The notes below the pieces were generated by a model. That model did no database searches, was not told the DNA's origin, and saw only the letters and a list, made by a program, of their open reading frames with translations. From Alphaproteobacteria bacterium (GTDB taxonomy: Bacteria; Pseudomonadota; Alphaproteobacteria; Caulobacterales; Parvularculaceae): 64,000 nucleotides of DNA. Positions 25,522 to 34,115 of the stretch are shown piece after piece. How positions within the stretch are numbered: the first letter of the stretch is position 1; each line of letters opens with the position of its first letter. The position numbers and the translations under genes are program-made. Where the stretch lies: NCBI GenBank assembly GCA_016125455.1, contig WGLS01000030.1, positions 1 through 64,000 of the forward strand. Direction: 5' to 3'.

Positions 25522-27894
25522 TCATGCAGGCTCGTCCGCGAAACACGCGGCGTACTCCCGCTTGATGATATCCCAGTTGCCGGCATCGACGTCAGCCAGG
25601 CCGCCCGCGGCCTGTCGCTCCGCCGTCACCTGCGCCATGTTTTCGATATGTCGGCAGCTTGTCCGCTCGTCGCCGCGAACGCGATAGTGGGACGCCATGA
25701 AATAGAGGTGCACCCAGACCCGGCGCTGCTTGACGGCGTCCGCTGGCGAGGCTTCCGCTTCCGACTTGTACCAGTCCCAGGCGTCGAGCAGCAGGGCTTC
25801 GGCTTCCTCGAAACGTTCGAGGCTTGAGAGAGGCGCGGTCATTTCTCCCTTGATAATTCGCAAGGACAATGCGGCGTTCCGATCATTCGGATCCATTGTG
25901 ACAATGTCTTCGAGGATCGCTTCGGCCTGCCGGAAGGCGGTGACTGAGTCTTCGTGCTTTTCGTTGAGGTAGAGAGCGTTTGCATACCTCCGGTAGGCGC
26001 CGCCGCGTGCGCCGTTCAGCGCATTGTCGCCGCCGGATAATTCGTAGGCGCGCTCATGGTCCTCGAGCGCCGCGAGGTAAAGCGCCGGCGCCTCTGCGCG
26101 GGTCTCCTGGTCGTTGAGCAGCGACAGCGCAAGCCGCGTGCGGGCGTCGCCAAGAAGGGAATGGACGCTTGCGTCGTCCGGCGCGCGATCCCTTAGCGCC
26201 TCCCCATCCGCGATGACGGCTCGGGACATCGCCCGCGCCCTTTCCTGATCGTCCGCACGATAGGTCAGCGTCGCGGCTTCGGCGCGGGTCGACAACAACG
26301 CAAGCTGCAGGTCCGTGTCCTGGGGCGCGATGTCGAGACCGTTGCGAAGGTGCGCGGCAGACTGATCGAGATGGCGCGCCGCGAGGTTGTCGTCGGACCG
26401 CCGGTCGACGGCGATGCGCGCAAGATCATAGTGCGCGCGTCCAAGGCCGAGCAACGCCGCAGCGGTTGGCGGCGTCGCGGCGCGCTCATAAAGGGCGATC
26501 GCCTTTTCGAGACTGGCCGCAGCAGCCGCTGCGTCGCCGAGCGCCGCGCCATCGGGACTGCCGAGGATGCGGCCAAGCTCAGCGTATCCTTCGGCCGTTT
26601 CAAGAAGAAGGTCGGGCGCGGCGTCGGCGTCGTCGGCGAGACGATCCAGATAGGTCTGGGCGGCTTCGACGACGATGCGACGCGCCTGTGTCGACCCCGG
26701 GAGCGGGCTGACGGCGTCGTAGACATCGAAGATAACGGCGCGCGCGAGATTTCGCACGTCATTGTACCGCGCCGTCGCTTCTGCCTCGGCGCTTTCGGCG
26801 CGTACGAACAAAGCGGCGAAGACGATCGCGGCGGCCAAGACGCCGACGGCCGCCGCGGCCCCGGCCGCGACGGCGAATTTCCGCCTCAGGATGAATTTCG
26901 CCGCGACGTAGCCAAAGCCCCCCTGTCGCGCGACGACGGGCAATCCGGCGCGTGCGCGATCAAGATCCTCGATCAGGGCCCCGACCGAAGCGTATCGATC
27001 GCCGGGGGCATCCGCCGCCGCCTTCGCCGCGATCGCCGCAAGATCCGCATTCCGGGGCATGCCCTGCAGCAGGTCCGAAAGGACGCGCCCGAGCGCATAG
27101 ATGTCGCCGAGCGTTGTCGCGTCGTCCCCTTCGGCGCGCTCCGGCGGCGTATAGCCCTTCGTGGCGGTCCGCCGCGGCGCGTCTGCGTCGCGTCCCTCGC
27201 CGAGGGTTCGCGAGATGCCGAAGTCGATTACCTTGGCGCGGAGATCATCCGTCACAAGAATATTCATCGGCGTCAGGTCGCGGTGGACAACAAGATTCTG
27301 GTGCGCATAGGCAACCGCCGAGCATGCGTCGCCGAAGACGTCGAGCCTGCTTTCCATTGACCGGTCGCCGGCGGCAAGCCAGTCGCCGAGCGGTTCGCCG
27401 GGGACATGCTCCATGATGAGATAGGGCACGCCGTCATCGGTTTCGCCGCCGTCATAAAGCTGCGCGATCCCGGCGTGCTTCAGTTTGGCGAGGGTTTGGC
27501 GTTCCGTTCGCAGGCGTTCCGCCAGGCGCGTCCTGTTTCGCCCGCCGGTGACGAACTTGATCGCAACCTCATGATCGAAGTCGCCCGCGTCGCGGCGACC
27601 GAGATAGACCGCGCCCATGCCGCCGCGGCCGATCAGGCGCTCAAGTCGATAAGGGCCGACGCGATCCGGATGGGCCTCGACCGTCCGTCCGAACGCTTCG
27701 ACCGCGCCGCCGGTGATGGCCGCCACATCGGGACTGGCGTCCGCCCGCAACAGCGCGAGCGTGCGTTCACGCAACGCCGCGTCGTCGCCCGCCGCCCGCA
27801 AAATGAGCGCCTCGCGTTCGTTTGAAGGCGCATCAAACGCTTGTTCCAGCAGCGCGAGCGCAAGAGCCTCCAGTCCGTCAGAACCCCTCGCCAT
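25522..27894 (-). CDS. Receptor-type Ser/Thr protein kinase with an extracytoplasmic TPR-like domain
   Basis: 790 residues. Kinase domain about residues 80-315: glycine loop GRGGMGAVYLG, ATP-site Lys113 (VAIKF), catalytic loop HRDLTPMN (residues 204-211) and DFG at 224-226. The normally conserved loop Lys (HRDLKPxN) is Thr208. A membrane segment (341-363) separates it from a C-terminal region of about 420 residues with alternating Ala/Leu helices typical of TPR repeats. It overlaps an upstream ECF-like sigma factor by 17 bases, a recurrent pairing in which the kinase/TPR protein and the sigma factor work in one signalling path. Probably active, though the loop substitution leaves doubt. Confidence 0.9.
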   Translation of the reverse strand: MARGSDGLEALALALLEQAFDAPSNEREALILRAAGDDAALRERTLALLRADASPDVAAITGGAVEAFGRTVEAHPDRVGPYRLERLIGRGGMGAVYLGRRDAGDFDHEVAIKFVTGGRNRTRLAERLRTERQTLAKLKHAGIAQLYDGGETDDGVPYLIMEHVPGEPLGDWLAAGDRSMESRLDVFGDACSAVAYAHQNLVVHRDLTPMNILVTDDLRAKVIDFGISRTLGEGRDADAPRRTATKGYTPPERAEGDDATTLGDIYALGRVLSDLLQGMPRNADLAAIAAKAAADAPGDRYASVGALIEDLDRARAGLPVVARQGGFGYVAAKFILRRKFAVAAGAAAAVGVLAAAIVFAALFVRAESAEAEATARYNDVRNLARAVIFDVYDAVSPLPGSTQARRIVVEAAQTYLDRLADDADAAPDLLLETAEGYAELGRILGSPDGAALGDAAAAAASLEKAIALYERAATPPTAAALLGLGRAHYDLARIAVDRRSDDNLAARHLDQSAAHLRNGLDIAPQDTDLQLALLSTRAEAATLTYRADDQERARAMSRAVIADGEALRDRAPDDASVHSLLGDARTRLALSLLNDQETRAEAPALYLAALEDHERAYELSGGDNALNGARGGAYRRYANALYLNEKHEDSVTAFRQAEAILEDIVTMDPNDRNAALSLRIIKGEMTAPLSSLERFEEAEALLLDAWDWYKSEAEASPADAVKQRRVWVHLYFMASHYRVRGDERTSCRHIENMAQVTAERQAAGGLADVDAGNWDIIKREYAACFADEPA

Positions 27895-28477
27895 CTAGCG
27901 CCTCCTTTAGCCACGCCCGCGTCGCCCGCCATGAGCGCCTCACGGTCGCTTCGGACATGCCGAGCACCAGGCCGATCTCTTCGGAAGTCATGCCGCCATA
28001 GTACCGCATGGCAACAATCTCTGCACGCTGAGCATCTATTGCCGACAACCGGATGAGGGCAGTTTCCAGCGCCTGCGCGTCATAAGGCGCGCCATTGGGG
28101 CCGTTCGCGCCGTCCACGCCATCGGTCAAGGTGACGGTGATCTTGCGACGCTTGTCCGCGCCGCGCTTGCGGCCGGCGTCGACCAGCACCTGCCGCATCA
28201 CCCGTGCGGCGATCGCCAGGAAATGGGCGCGGTCGTTGGCGTCGACCGACCGACCGGCGAGAAGGCGGGCAACCGCCTCGTTGACGACGTCGCCGACGGA
28301 AACCGAGACGGGCCCGCCCTCTCGGCGTAAGAGCGAGCTTGCGATCCGCGACAGTTCAGCATGGGCGTCTTCATAGACGGCCGCCTGCGCCACGGCGTCG
28401 CCAGCGTTCGCCGCGCGCAACCGCAGGATGAATGCGCTGACCTCCTGGTTGCTGGATCCGCTTGGTTGATCGGTCAT
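27878..28477 (-). CDS. ECF-like sigma factor (TIGR02999 type)
   Basis: 199 residues. The sigma-2 region is VVNEAVARLLAGRSVDANDRAHFLAIAARVMRQ (about residues 60-95) and the sigma-4 helix-turn-helix is RLSAIDAQRAEIVAMRYYGGMTSEEIGLVLGMSEATVRRSW (about residues 143-185). This TIGR02999 subgroup commonly precedes Ser/Thr kinase/TPR genes and lacks a standard anti-sigma factor. The kinase gene starts inside its 3' end. The kinase may regulate the sigma factor or transmit its signal. Confidence 0.88.
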   Translation of the reverse strand: MTDQPSGSSNQEVSAFILRLRAANAGDAVAQAAVYEDAHAELSRIASSLLRREGGPVSVSVGDVVNEAVARLLAGRSVDANDRAHFLAIAARVMRQVLVDAGRKRGADKRRKITVTLTDGVDGANGPNGAPYDAQALETALIRLSAIDAQRAEIVAMRYYGGMTSEEIGLVLGMSEATVRRSWRATRAWLKEALDGEGF

Positions 28478-29067
28478 GGCTTTCGGTTTTCCGCTGTCCG
28501 ATCCGTTGCTTGCGGTTCAGGTTTCACGTTCGACCGCACTGCGGCAAGGCGAAGACGCGATTTGGCGGAATTTTTTGGCTTTCGTGACCGCCTTGCCGGA
28601 CGCAATGCGCAGTCTGGAATGAGGGAATGCGTGGCCCGGTTACACAAGCGCGCATTGCCTCCTTGTCGGGCGCGCACGCCTCGTCGTCCAGGAGGTCCAT
28701 TGGGTCTCGCGTATTGGGGGAGACGATGAGCGCGATGCGCCGTCGGTTGCGGTCAGGAGACCGCCGCAGCCGACCGGCACGATTTGCGGCGCGGATCGGG
28801 CGAATGCCCGACGCTGACGCCGTCCCGTGGGGGAGATGGCCGCGGTCCCTGGCGCAGGCGGTATAGCCGAAGCGCCGGGGGCCGCGCCGCATTTCTGGCG
28901 ATACTCGACCCAATTCGCGCCATGCGTCGATCCTCGGCTATCTTGTTTGCAGCCGGACGCGAACGGCAAGACGCCCCACCTGTCGCCCTTCATTGAAAGG
29001 GTTAGGCGGGGCGCCCTGGAATTCGGGATGCGTCGCGAGCGCTGGCGTCGGCCAGGTTCGACTGTCG
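28478..29067. other. 590-base gap between the sigma factor and ctrA
   Basis: No gene with family likeness. One small frame at 28726-28866 (MSAMRRRLRSGDRRSRPARF..., 46 codons, plus strand) has a good ribosome site (GGGGGAGA, 5 bases before the ATG) but is very Arg-rich, as random GC-rich frames are, so I do not call it a gene. I see no tRNA-like cloverleaf. The stretch between 28561 and 28700 is locally more A/T-rich and could hold the sigma factor's promoter. Confidence 0.4.
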
Positions 29068-29760
29068 TCAGGCGGCTTTTTCTTCGGCCGGGTCGCGCAG
29101 CACATAGCCGCGGCCCCAGACCGTTTCGATATAGTGGTCGCCGCTGGTCGCCGCCGCGAGCTTCTTGCGCAGCTTGCAGATGAAGACGTCAATGATCTTC
29201 AGTTCCGGCTCGTCCATGCCGCCATAGAGGTGGTTGAGGAACATTTCCTTTGTCAGGGTCGTTCCCTTGCGGAGCGAAAGCAGCTCCAGCATCTGATATT
29301 CCTTGCCCGTCAGGTGCACGCGCTGGCCCGAGACTTCGACCGTTTTCGCATCAAGATTGACGATCAGCGAGCCGGTCGTGATGACCGACTGCGAATGGCC
29401 CTTCGAGCGGCGGACGATCGCGTGGATGCGGGCGACAAGCTCATCCTTGTGGAACGGCTTCGTCATGTAGTCGTCGGCGCCAAAGCCAAGGCCGCGGACT
29501 TTCGTTTCAATATCGCCCTGTCCGGTAAGGATCAGGATCGGCGTATTCACCTTTGACACCCGCAAGGACTTCAACACGTCGAAGCCCGTCATGTCCGGGA
29601 GGTTAAGGTCGAGAAGGATAATGTCGTAGTCATAGACCTTGCCGAGGTCGACGCCTTCTTCGCCAAGATCGGTGGTGTATACGTTGAACCCGTCCGATTT
29701 CAGCATGAGTTCAATGCTCTGGGCGGTCGCGCCGTCGTCCTCAATCAGCAAAACCCGCAT
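29068..29760 (-). CDS. ctrA: Cell-cycle master response regulator CtrA
   Basis: 230 residues from the ATG at 29760 (MRVLLIEDD); the track's leader is not part of the protein. OmpR-type architecture. Receiver domain about residues 1-115, with the acidic pocket EDD, phosphoacceptor Asp51 in ILLDLNLPD and KPF switch Lys. Winged-helix domain to residue 220 ([50 protein letters not shown]). The sequence is of the highly conserved CtrA type that binds TTAA-N7-TTAA. It is phosphorylated through CckA-ChpT in Caulobacter; those genes are not in the window. It is divergent from mraZ across 528 bases. Confidence 0.97.
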   Translation of the reverse strand: MRVLLIEDDGATAQSIELMLKSDGFNVYTTDLGEEGVDLGKVYDYDIILLDLNLPDMTGFDVLKSLRVSKVNTPILILTGQGDIETKVRGLGFGADDYMTKPFHKDELVARIHAIVRRSKGHSQSVITTGSLIVNLDAKTVEVSGQRVHLTGKEYQMLELLSLRKGTTLTKEMFLNHLYGGMDEPELKIIDVFICKLRKKLAAATSGDHYIETVWGRGYVLRDPAEEKAA

Positions 29761-29821
29761 GGTTTCCGGTCTCCTTTTCGGGGCCGCCGCGTTCCCACGC
29801 GAGGGCATTCGATCAATTCCC

Positions 29822-29836
29822 TTAAGCAAGCTTTAG
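29822..29836. promoter_or_regulatory. CtrA-like box upstream of ctrA
   Basis: TTAA-GCAAGCT-TTAG matches the CtrA consensus TTAA-N7-TTAA in 7 of 8 positions and ends about 62 bases before the ctrA ATG, a position that would suit autoregulation, as known for ctrA in Caulobacter. A further TTAA-N5-TTAA pair (29858-29870) has the wrong spacing and is less convincing. Confidence 0.45.
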
Positions 29837-29890
29837 GCGGATTTACTTTCATAAAGGTTAACCGCGTTAATGGCCCTGAACGGATATTCA

Positions 29891-29895
29891 GAGTC
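29891..29895. promoter_or_regulatory. GANTC site (GAGTC) upstream of ctrA
   Basis: One of the two CcrM-type methylation targets in the ctrA-mraZ control region; the other is GATTC at 29986-29990. In Caulobacter a GANTC site in the ctrA promoter links expression to passage of the replication fork. Methylation at this particular site is inference. Confidence 0.45.
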
Positions 29896-30075
29896 CGGAC
29901 GGGCGCGCGGCGGCGTTTCCTGCCTCAGGTCCTGCATCGACTGATTTGCAGCGAGCCGAAACCCCTTCGACCCACCGAATTAACCGATTCGCAACCCGCC
30001 GGTCGGAGCCTGCCGAGAGGCAGTCGTTGCGCGACCGAAAGCGAACCGTGATTTTATCCGATGTTTCGTTTTTGT

Positions 30076-30141
30076 TCCCAAACTAACTGTTTGACGCCCC
30101 ATTTGTTCCCGTGATATCCCAATAAATGTATTAATGTCCCG
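30076..30141 (-). promoter_or_regulatory. MraZ box array upstream of mraZ
   Basis: On the minus strand, three pentamers TGGGA, CGGGA and TGGGG stand exactly 10 bases apart (plus coordinates 30117-30121, 30107-30111, 30097-30101), the arrangement known for MraZ operators. Two more copies lie one skipped turn to each side (TCCCG at 30137 and TCCCA at 30076 on the plus strand). MraZ normally represses its own dcw operon by binding such repeats, so autorepression is expected here. Confidence 0.75.
30091..30119 (+). promoter_or_regulatory. Candidate promoter of the mraZ/dcw operon
   Basis: TTGACG (30091-30096) and ATATCC (30114-30119) are separated by 17 bases. The -35 is good; the -10 is weak. 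The element coincides with the core MraZ boxes, which would explain repression by occlusion. Confidence 0.35.
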
Positions 30142-30288
30142 GTAAGGATTTGCGCGCGGGCGCTGGCGGCGAAGGTCGTCGGCGCCGGTCGAAAACCAGT
30201 TGGGCGCGGGTGGGCCGCCAGGGCCGGGGCGCATGAAACTTCCGGCGTCGTCGCGAGAACGCGTCGATCAAGGGGAGAGGCGAATTGC

Positions 30289-30822
30289 ATGTTGGCATCG
30301 GCGCCCCGTTCGGGCGCGTCCTCGTTTCTTGGGACGCACACGAACAAGATCGACGCGAAGGGTCGCGTTCAGGCGCCTGCGGATTTTCGCCGTGCGCTGG
30401 ATTTGGCGTCGTTCAATGGTTTTTTCTGCTTTCCGAACCTCGATACGCGCCGGCTCGATTGCGGCGGCGCGGACTTTGTGGAGGACCTGAAGGCGTTAAT
30501 TGCGACGCTCGATCCCTATTCACAGGCTCGCGAAGACCTCGAAATCGCCATGCTCGGCGAGATACAGCCAATTCCATTCGACCAGAACGGCCGTTTCATC
30601 CTGACAAAGAGATTGCGCGACCATCTTGGCGAGGGCGATCAGGTGCGTTTCGTCGGTCGGGGCGACACTTTCCAGATCTGGCCGACTGCCGGCGCCGAGG
30701 AGGCCGTCAATGCTCACAGGGAAAGGGCTCGCGCGGCCTTGAGGCGGTTGCGGCATCCCGGCGCGCGCGCGATTCCTTCGCCGGAGGACGCGGCTGCGCC
30801 AAGCGGCGGGGACGGTTCGTGA
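30289..30822 (+). CDS. mraZ: Transcriptional regulator MraZ
   Basis: 177 residues. Two SpoVT/AbrB-type half-domains: FLGTHTNKIDAKGRVQAPADFR (about residues 13-35) and FDQNGRFILTKRLRDHL (about residues 97-113). It forms a ring that binds the 10-bp-spaced TGGGN repeats found 150 bases upstream and represses the dcw operon. GGGGAGAG lies 8-15 bases before the ATG. The C-terminal tail is longer and less conserved than in E. coli. Its stop overlaps the rsmH start (GTGA). Confidence 0.95.
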   Translation: MLASAPRSGASSFLGTHTNKIDAKGRVQAPADFRRALDLASFNGFFCFPNLDTRRLDCGGADFVEDLKALIATLDPYSQAREDLEIAMLGEIQPIPFDQNGRFILTKRLRDHLGEGDQVRFVGRGDTFQIWPTAGAEEAVNAHRERARAALRRLRHPGARAIPSPEDAAAPSGGDGS

Positions 30823-31859
30823 TCGACGATGTCCGTTCGGATCCGTTGCGCGGCGAGCATGCGCCTGTCCTTCTTGACGAAGTTCTGGCGGCGCTGGCGC
30901 CGTCCGCGGGGGAGACCGTCGTTGACGGAACGCTCGGTGGCGGCGGCTATGCGCGCGCTTTCTTGGACGCCGGCGCACGGACGATCGGTTTCGATCGCGA
31001 CCCGACGGCGATCGCCCGATCGAAGGAATGGGCAGGTCGCCTCGCTTCCGGGTCCGACGACCGGTTCACGGCGGTCGAAGCGCCGTTCGCCGACTTCGAG
31101 GAAGCGCTTGATGGCCTTGGCGTCGATAAGGTGGACGCCATCGCGCTCGACCTTGGCGTGTCGTCCATGCAGTTCGACCAGCCGGAGCGCGGATTTTCGT
31201 TTCGCAACGACGGCAAGCTGTCGATGCGGATGGATGGCGGGCGTCCTGACGCGGGCGATGTCGTCAATTCAGCAAGCGTTGATGACCTTGCCGCGATCTT
31301 CCGCGTCTATGGCGAGGAGCGTTTCGCAGGGCGTATTGCCCGCGCCATCGTTGCGGCCCGCGCAGACGCGCCGATTGTCGGCACGTTGCGGCTTGCCGCA
31401 ATCGTCGAAGGGGTCCAGCCAAAGGGGCCGCCAAACCGCATTCATCCGGCAACCCGCGCGTTCCAGGCCTTGCGCATCTTCGTCAACGACGAGCTGGCGC
31501 AGCTTGCGGCCGCCCTTGGCGCTTGCGAGCGGGTTCTTGCTCCCGGGGGACGGCTCGCCGTCGTGACGTTTCACTCGCTGGAAGACAGGATCGTCAAACG
31601 GTTCATTGCCGCGCACGCCGCCGGCGCCGCAGGTCGTGGATCGCGCCATGCGCCGGTCGAAACGCAGTTGACGGCGTCGTTCGAACCGATCGGCCGAAAG
31701 CCGATAACCCCGGCGCCGGAGGAGGTCCTGCGCAACCCAAGGGCGCGTTCGGCGAAACTTCGCGCCGCGCGCCGGACGGCCGCGCCGCCGCTGAATCTCG
31801 ATCCGTCCACTTATTATTCGGCGCCTGCCGCGCCAAGTCTCGAAGACATCAGGAGTTGA
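30819..31859 (+). CDS. rsmH: 16S rRNA (cytosine1402-N4)-methyltransferase RsmH
   Basis: 346 residues with a GTG start at 30819 that overlaps the mraZ stop; the longer track ORF runs through mraZ. N4-methylates C1402 of 16S rRNA in the P site. The start region EHAPVLLDEVLAAL, SAM loop VDGTLGGGGYARA, IALDLGVSSMQFDQPERGFSF and NPRARSAKLRAARR at the C-terminus are all family landmarks. Second gene of the dcw cluster; 6 bases before ftsL. Confidence 0.95.
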   Translation: MIDDVRSDPLRGEHAPVLLDEVLAALAPSAGETVVDGTLGGGGYARAFLDAGARTIGFDRDPTAIARSKEWAGRLASGSDDRFTAVEAPFADFEEALDGLGVDKVDAIALDLGVSSMQFDQPERGFSFRNDGKLSMRMDGGRPDAGDVVNSASVDDLAAIFRVYGEERFAGRIARAIVAARADAPIVGTLRLAAIVEGVQPKGPPNRIHPATRAFQALRIFVNDELAQLAAALGACERVLAPGGRLAVVTFHSLEDRIVKRFIAAHAAGAAGRGSRHAPVETQLTASFEPIGRKPITPAPEEVLRNPRARSAKLRAARRTAAPPLNLDPSTYYSAPAAPSLEDIRS

Positions 31860-31865
31860 TCCGAC

Positions 31866-32255
31866 ATGCGTCTTTCGCTGTTTGTTCTCTGTCTCGTCCT
31901 GTTCGCCGCCGCCGCCGGCCGCTACCGCGCCGAAGCGTCGCTGCAAGCGACGGAGCGGCGGATTTCCGCCCTCGAGCATCGGCGCGCAGAGGAGGCGCGC
32001 GCGATCCAGATGCTGCGGGCGGAAATCGCCGTGCTCGAAAGCCCGGAGCGTTTGGCCAGGCTTGCGGATGCGCACACGGACCTCGCGCCGCCGGCGAGCG
32101 ATCGGCTCTTGTCGGCGGACGATTTCCTGCTTGCGTTCGGCAAGCCGGCCGATGAAGTCGATACGGATGATGAACTCCCGACGCGTCGGGCGCCGGTCGG
32201 CGCGCCCGCCACGGCGATCGCTTCCGCCTCGACGATCAGGAACGCCTTGCGATAA
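31866..32255 (+). CDS. ftsL: Cell division protein FtsL
   Basis: 129 residues. The hydrophobic segment is at the very start (about residues 2-18), and a coiled-coil-like heptad stretch follows (LQATERRISALEHRRAEEARAIQMLRAEIAVLESPERLARLA, about residues 27-66). FtsL proteins are poorly conserved, and the call leans on this layout plus position between rsmH and ftsI. It joins FtsB in activating FtsWI at the septum. The C-terminal 50 residues are low-complexity and longer than in most homologues. Confidence 0.85.
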   Translation: MRLSLFVLCLVLFAAAAGRYRAEASLQATERRISALEHRRAEEARAIQMLRAEIAVLESPERLARLADAHTDLAPPASDRLLSADDFLLAFGKPADEVDTDDELPTRRAPVGAPATAIASASTIRNALR

Positions 32256-32273
32256 CCAGAAGGACTTTCGCAG

Positions 32274-34115
32274 ATGCGCTCACTAGCGTCGAAATTTCGC
32301 CTTGCGATGCCTATGCGCATTCGGCGGCGGCCAGTCATCCGTGTAGTGACGGAGTATGATCCCTGCGCCGCAAGCCGGGCCGCTGAACGGACCGCTGACA
32401 AGGCCGCGCCCGAGCTCGCCCGGACCGCGCAGCGCTCGGTCGATCGCGGAGCGTCGCGCCGCATTCGGCTTTGCGCAGGTGCGTTTCTGACGGCATTCAT
32501 CCTGATCTCAGGGCGCCTGTGGACGATTTCGACGGACGAAACGTTGCGCGTCGAAGTGGAAGCGGCCCGCAAGCTCGCGGCCGGTCCGCGTCCTGAAATT
32601 GTCGACAGAAACGGCGTCATTCTCGCGACTAACCTGCCGATGCGGGGCGTCGAGGTCGCCGGCCCGGAAGTGTGGGACGTCGATGAGACGGTGGAGCGCA
32701 TCTCATGGGTCGTGCCGGGTCTCGACCGCGAATGGCTGCGCGGGCGCCTGTCGCAGGGCCGGTATGCGAGCATTCCTGAAACAATCTCGCCGGCGCAGGA
32801 GCGGGCGCTGTTCGAGATGGGCCTGCCTGGCGTTTCATTCGTCGATCGCGCAAAACGTTACTATCCTCAGGCGGATCTTGCCGGCCATCTTGTCGGTTAT
32901 GCAGCGCCGGGGGAGGGCGGCCTTGAGGGTCTGGAAGCGGTAATGGATGCGCGCTGGGACGAGTTTGCCGACGCCGGCGCCATGAAGGCGTCCATTGACG
33001 TGCGAGCCCAGCAAGCGCTGGAATCCGAGCTCGACGCGGCGTTGGCCCTGCACGCAGCCAAGGCCGTCTGGGGCGCCGTGATGGACGTCGGGACCGGCGA
33101 GGTAGTTGCTATCGCCAGCCTGCCTGACTTTGATCCGAACGAGCCCGCTGTCCGTCCGAAAGGCGCCGTCCGAAATCGGGTCGTCTACGATCGCGTTGAA
33201 CTTGGATCGATATTCAAGGTGTTCACCGCCGCGGCCGCGCTTGACGACGGGCTCGCCACTGAGGCGACGCTATATGACGTGCGCAAGCCATTGCCCGTCG
33301 CCGACCGGATGATCCGCGACTACCACGGGGAAAACCGTATACTGACTTTCTCCGAGGTCATCCAGCATTCCTCAAATATTGGCGCTGCAATGATGGCTGG
33401 CCAGCTTGAGCCGCGCGGCATGAAGCGCGCTCTCGGCCGTCTCGGCCTTCTCGACCCCTTGCCGATCCCGTTAATCGAGAGGGGCGCTCCGATTCCGCCC
33501 CAGAAGTGGGGGCCGGTGGAAACGGCGACCGTATCCTACGGTCATGGCATCGCGGTCACGCCCTTGCATGCGCTTGCTGCGTTCAGCGCGGTCGTCAATG
33601 GCGGTATTTACCGTACGCCAACGTTCCTGGTCGAGAGCGACGCGCGGCGCACCGGCCGCCGTGTCTTTTCCGAGGCGACGAGCGGCGTCATGCGGCGCAT
33701 TTTGCGGCAGGTGATCGCCGATGGCACGGCGGGCCGAGCCGACGCGGAGGGTTACTACGTCATTGGCAAGACGGGCACCGCGGAAAAGGCGGTCGCAGGC
33801 GGCTATTCAAAGTCGGAGAAAATAACTAGCTTCATTGGCGCGTTCCCCGGTTATGCGCCGCGCTACGCGATCATCGTTTCCCTGGACGATCCGCAGCCCG
33901 TCGAAGGCGCATGGGGGCATGCCGAAGCGGGCTGGAATGCGGCGCCGACTTTTTCGCAAATCGTTCGGCGCCTCGGGGCGGTTCTCCAGATCGCGCCGGT
34001 CACGCCGGATATCGATCCGGCGGTCGAGATGATGCTGTTTGATGGCCAGATCGTGACCGCGTCGAGGAACGACGCTGCGGTCGCGACAGGGGGACGGGGC
34101 GGCGCGCGCCCATGA
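32274..34115 (+). CDS. ftsI: Peptidoglycan D,D-transpeptidase FtsI (PBP3)
   Basis: 613 residues. Basic cytoplasmic tail, one membrane segment about residues 63-83 (RLCAGAFLTAFILISGRLW), pedestal domain, then the transpeptidase. Active-site motifs: SIFK with nucleophile Ser about 312 and Lys about 315, SSN about 366-368 and KTGT about 499-502. Makes septal cross-links with FtsW and is the target of divisome-specific beta-lactams. Overlaps murE by 4 bases. Confidence 0.96.
   Translation: MRSLASKFRLAMPMRIRRRPVIRVVTEYDPCAASRAAERTADKAAPELARTAQRSVDRGASRRIRLCAGAFLTAFILISGRLWTISTDETLRVEVEAARKLAAGPRPEIVDRNGVILATNLPMRGVEVAGPEVWDVDETVERISWVVPGLDREWLRGRLSQGRYASIPETISPAQERALFEMGLPGVSFVDRAKRYYPQADLAGHLVGYAAPGEGGLEGLEAVMDARWDEFADAGAMKASIDVRAQQALESELDAALALHAAKAVWGAVMDVGTGEVVAIASLPDFDPNEPAVRPKGAVRNRVVYDRVELGSIFKVFTAAAALDDGLATEATLYDVRKPLPVADRMIRDYHGENRILTFSEVIQHSSNIGAAMMAGQLEPRGMKRALGRLGLLDPLPIPLIERGAPIPPQKWGPVETATVSYGHGIAVTPLHALAAFSAVVNGGIYRTPTFLVESDARRTGRRVFSEATSGVMRRILRQVIADGTAGRADAEGYYVIGKTGTAEKAVAGGYSKSEKITSFIGAFPGYAPRYAIIVSLDDPQPVEGAWGHAEAGWNAAPTFSQIVRRLGAVLQIAPVTPDIDPAVEMMLFDGQIVTASRNDAAVATGGRGGARP

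Larger units (their letters stand above)
29761..30288. other. 528-base divergent control region between ctrA and mraZ
   Basis: Holds, from left to right, a CtrA-like box (29822-29836), a TTAA-N5-TTAA pair (29858-29870), GANTC sites at 29891 and 29986, and the MraZ box array (30076-30141). No open frame looks like a gene. The region upstream of ctrA is A/T-rich compared with its surroundings, as expected of promoters in this genome. Confidence 0.6.

Noticed and set aside
24341-25687. 448-residue plus-strand ORF
   Set aside because: Antisense to the M20 amidohydrolase over its length; composition (Arg/Val/Asp-rich) and lack of motifs fit a GC-rich shadow frame.
28726-28866. 46-codon ORF with a good ribosome site
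   Set aside because: Highly Arg-rich, no likeness to a known small protein, and only one line of support.
29041-29080. GGTTCGA sequence resembling a tRNA T-loop
   Set aside because: No acceptor, D or anticodon stem can be folded around it.
29858-29870. TTAA-N5-TTAA as a CtrA box
   Set aside because: The spacing is 5, not 7; kept only as a remark beside the better box at 29822.
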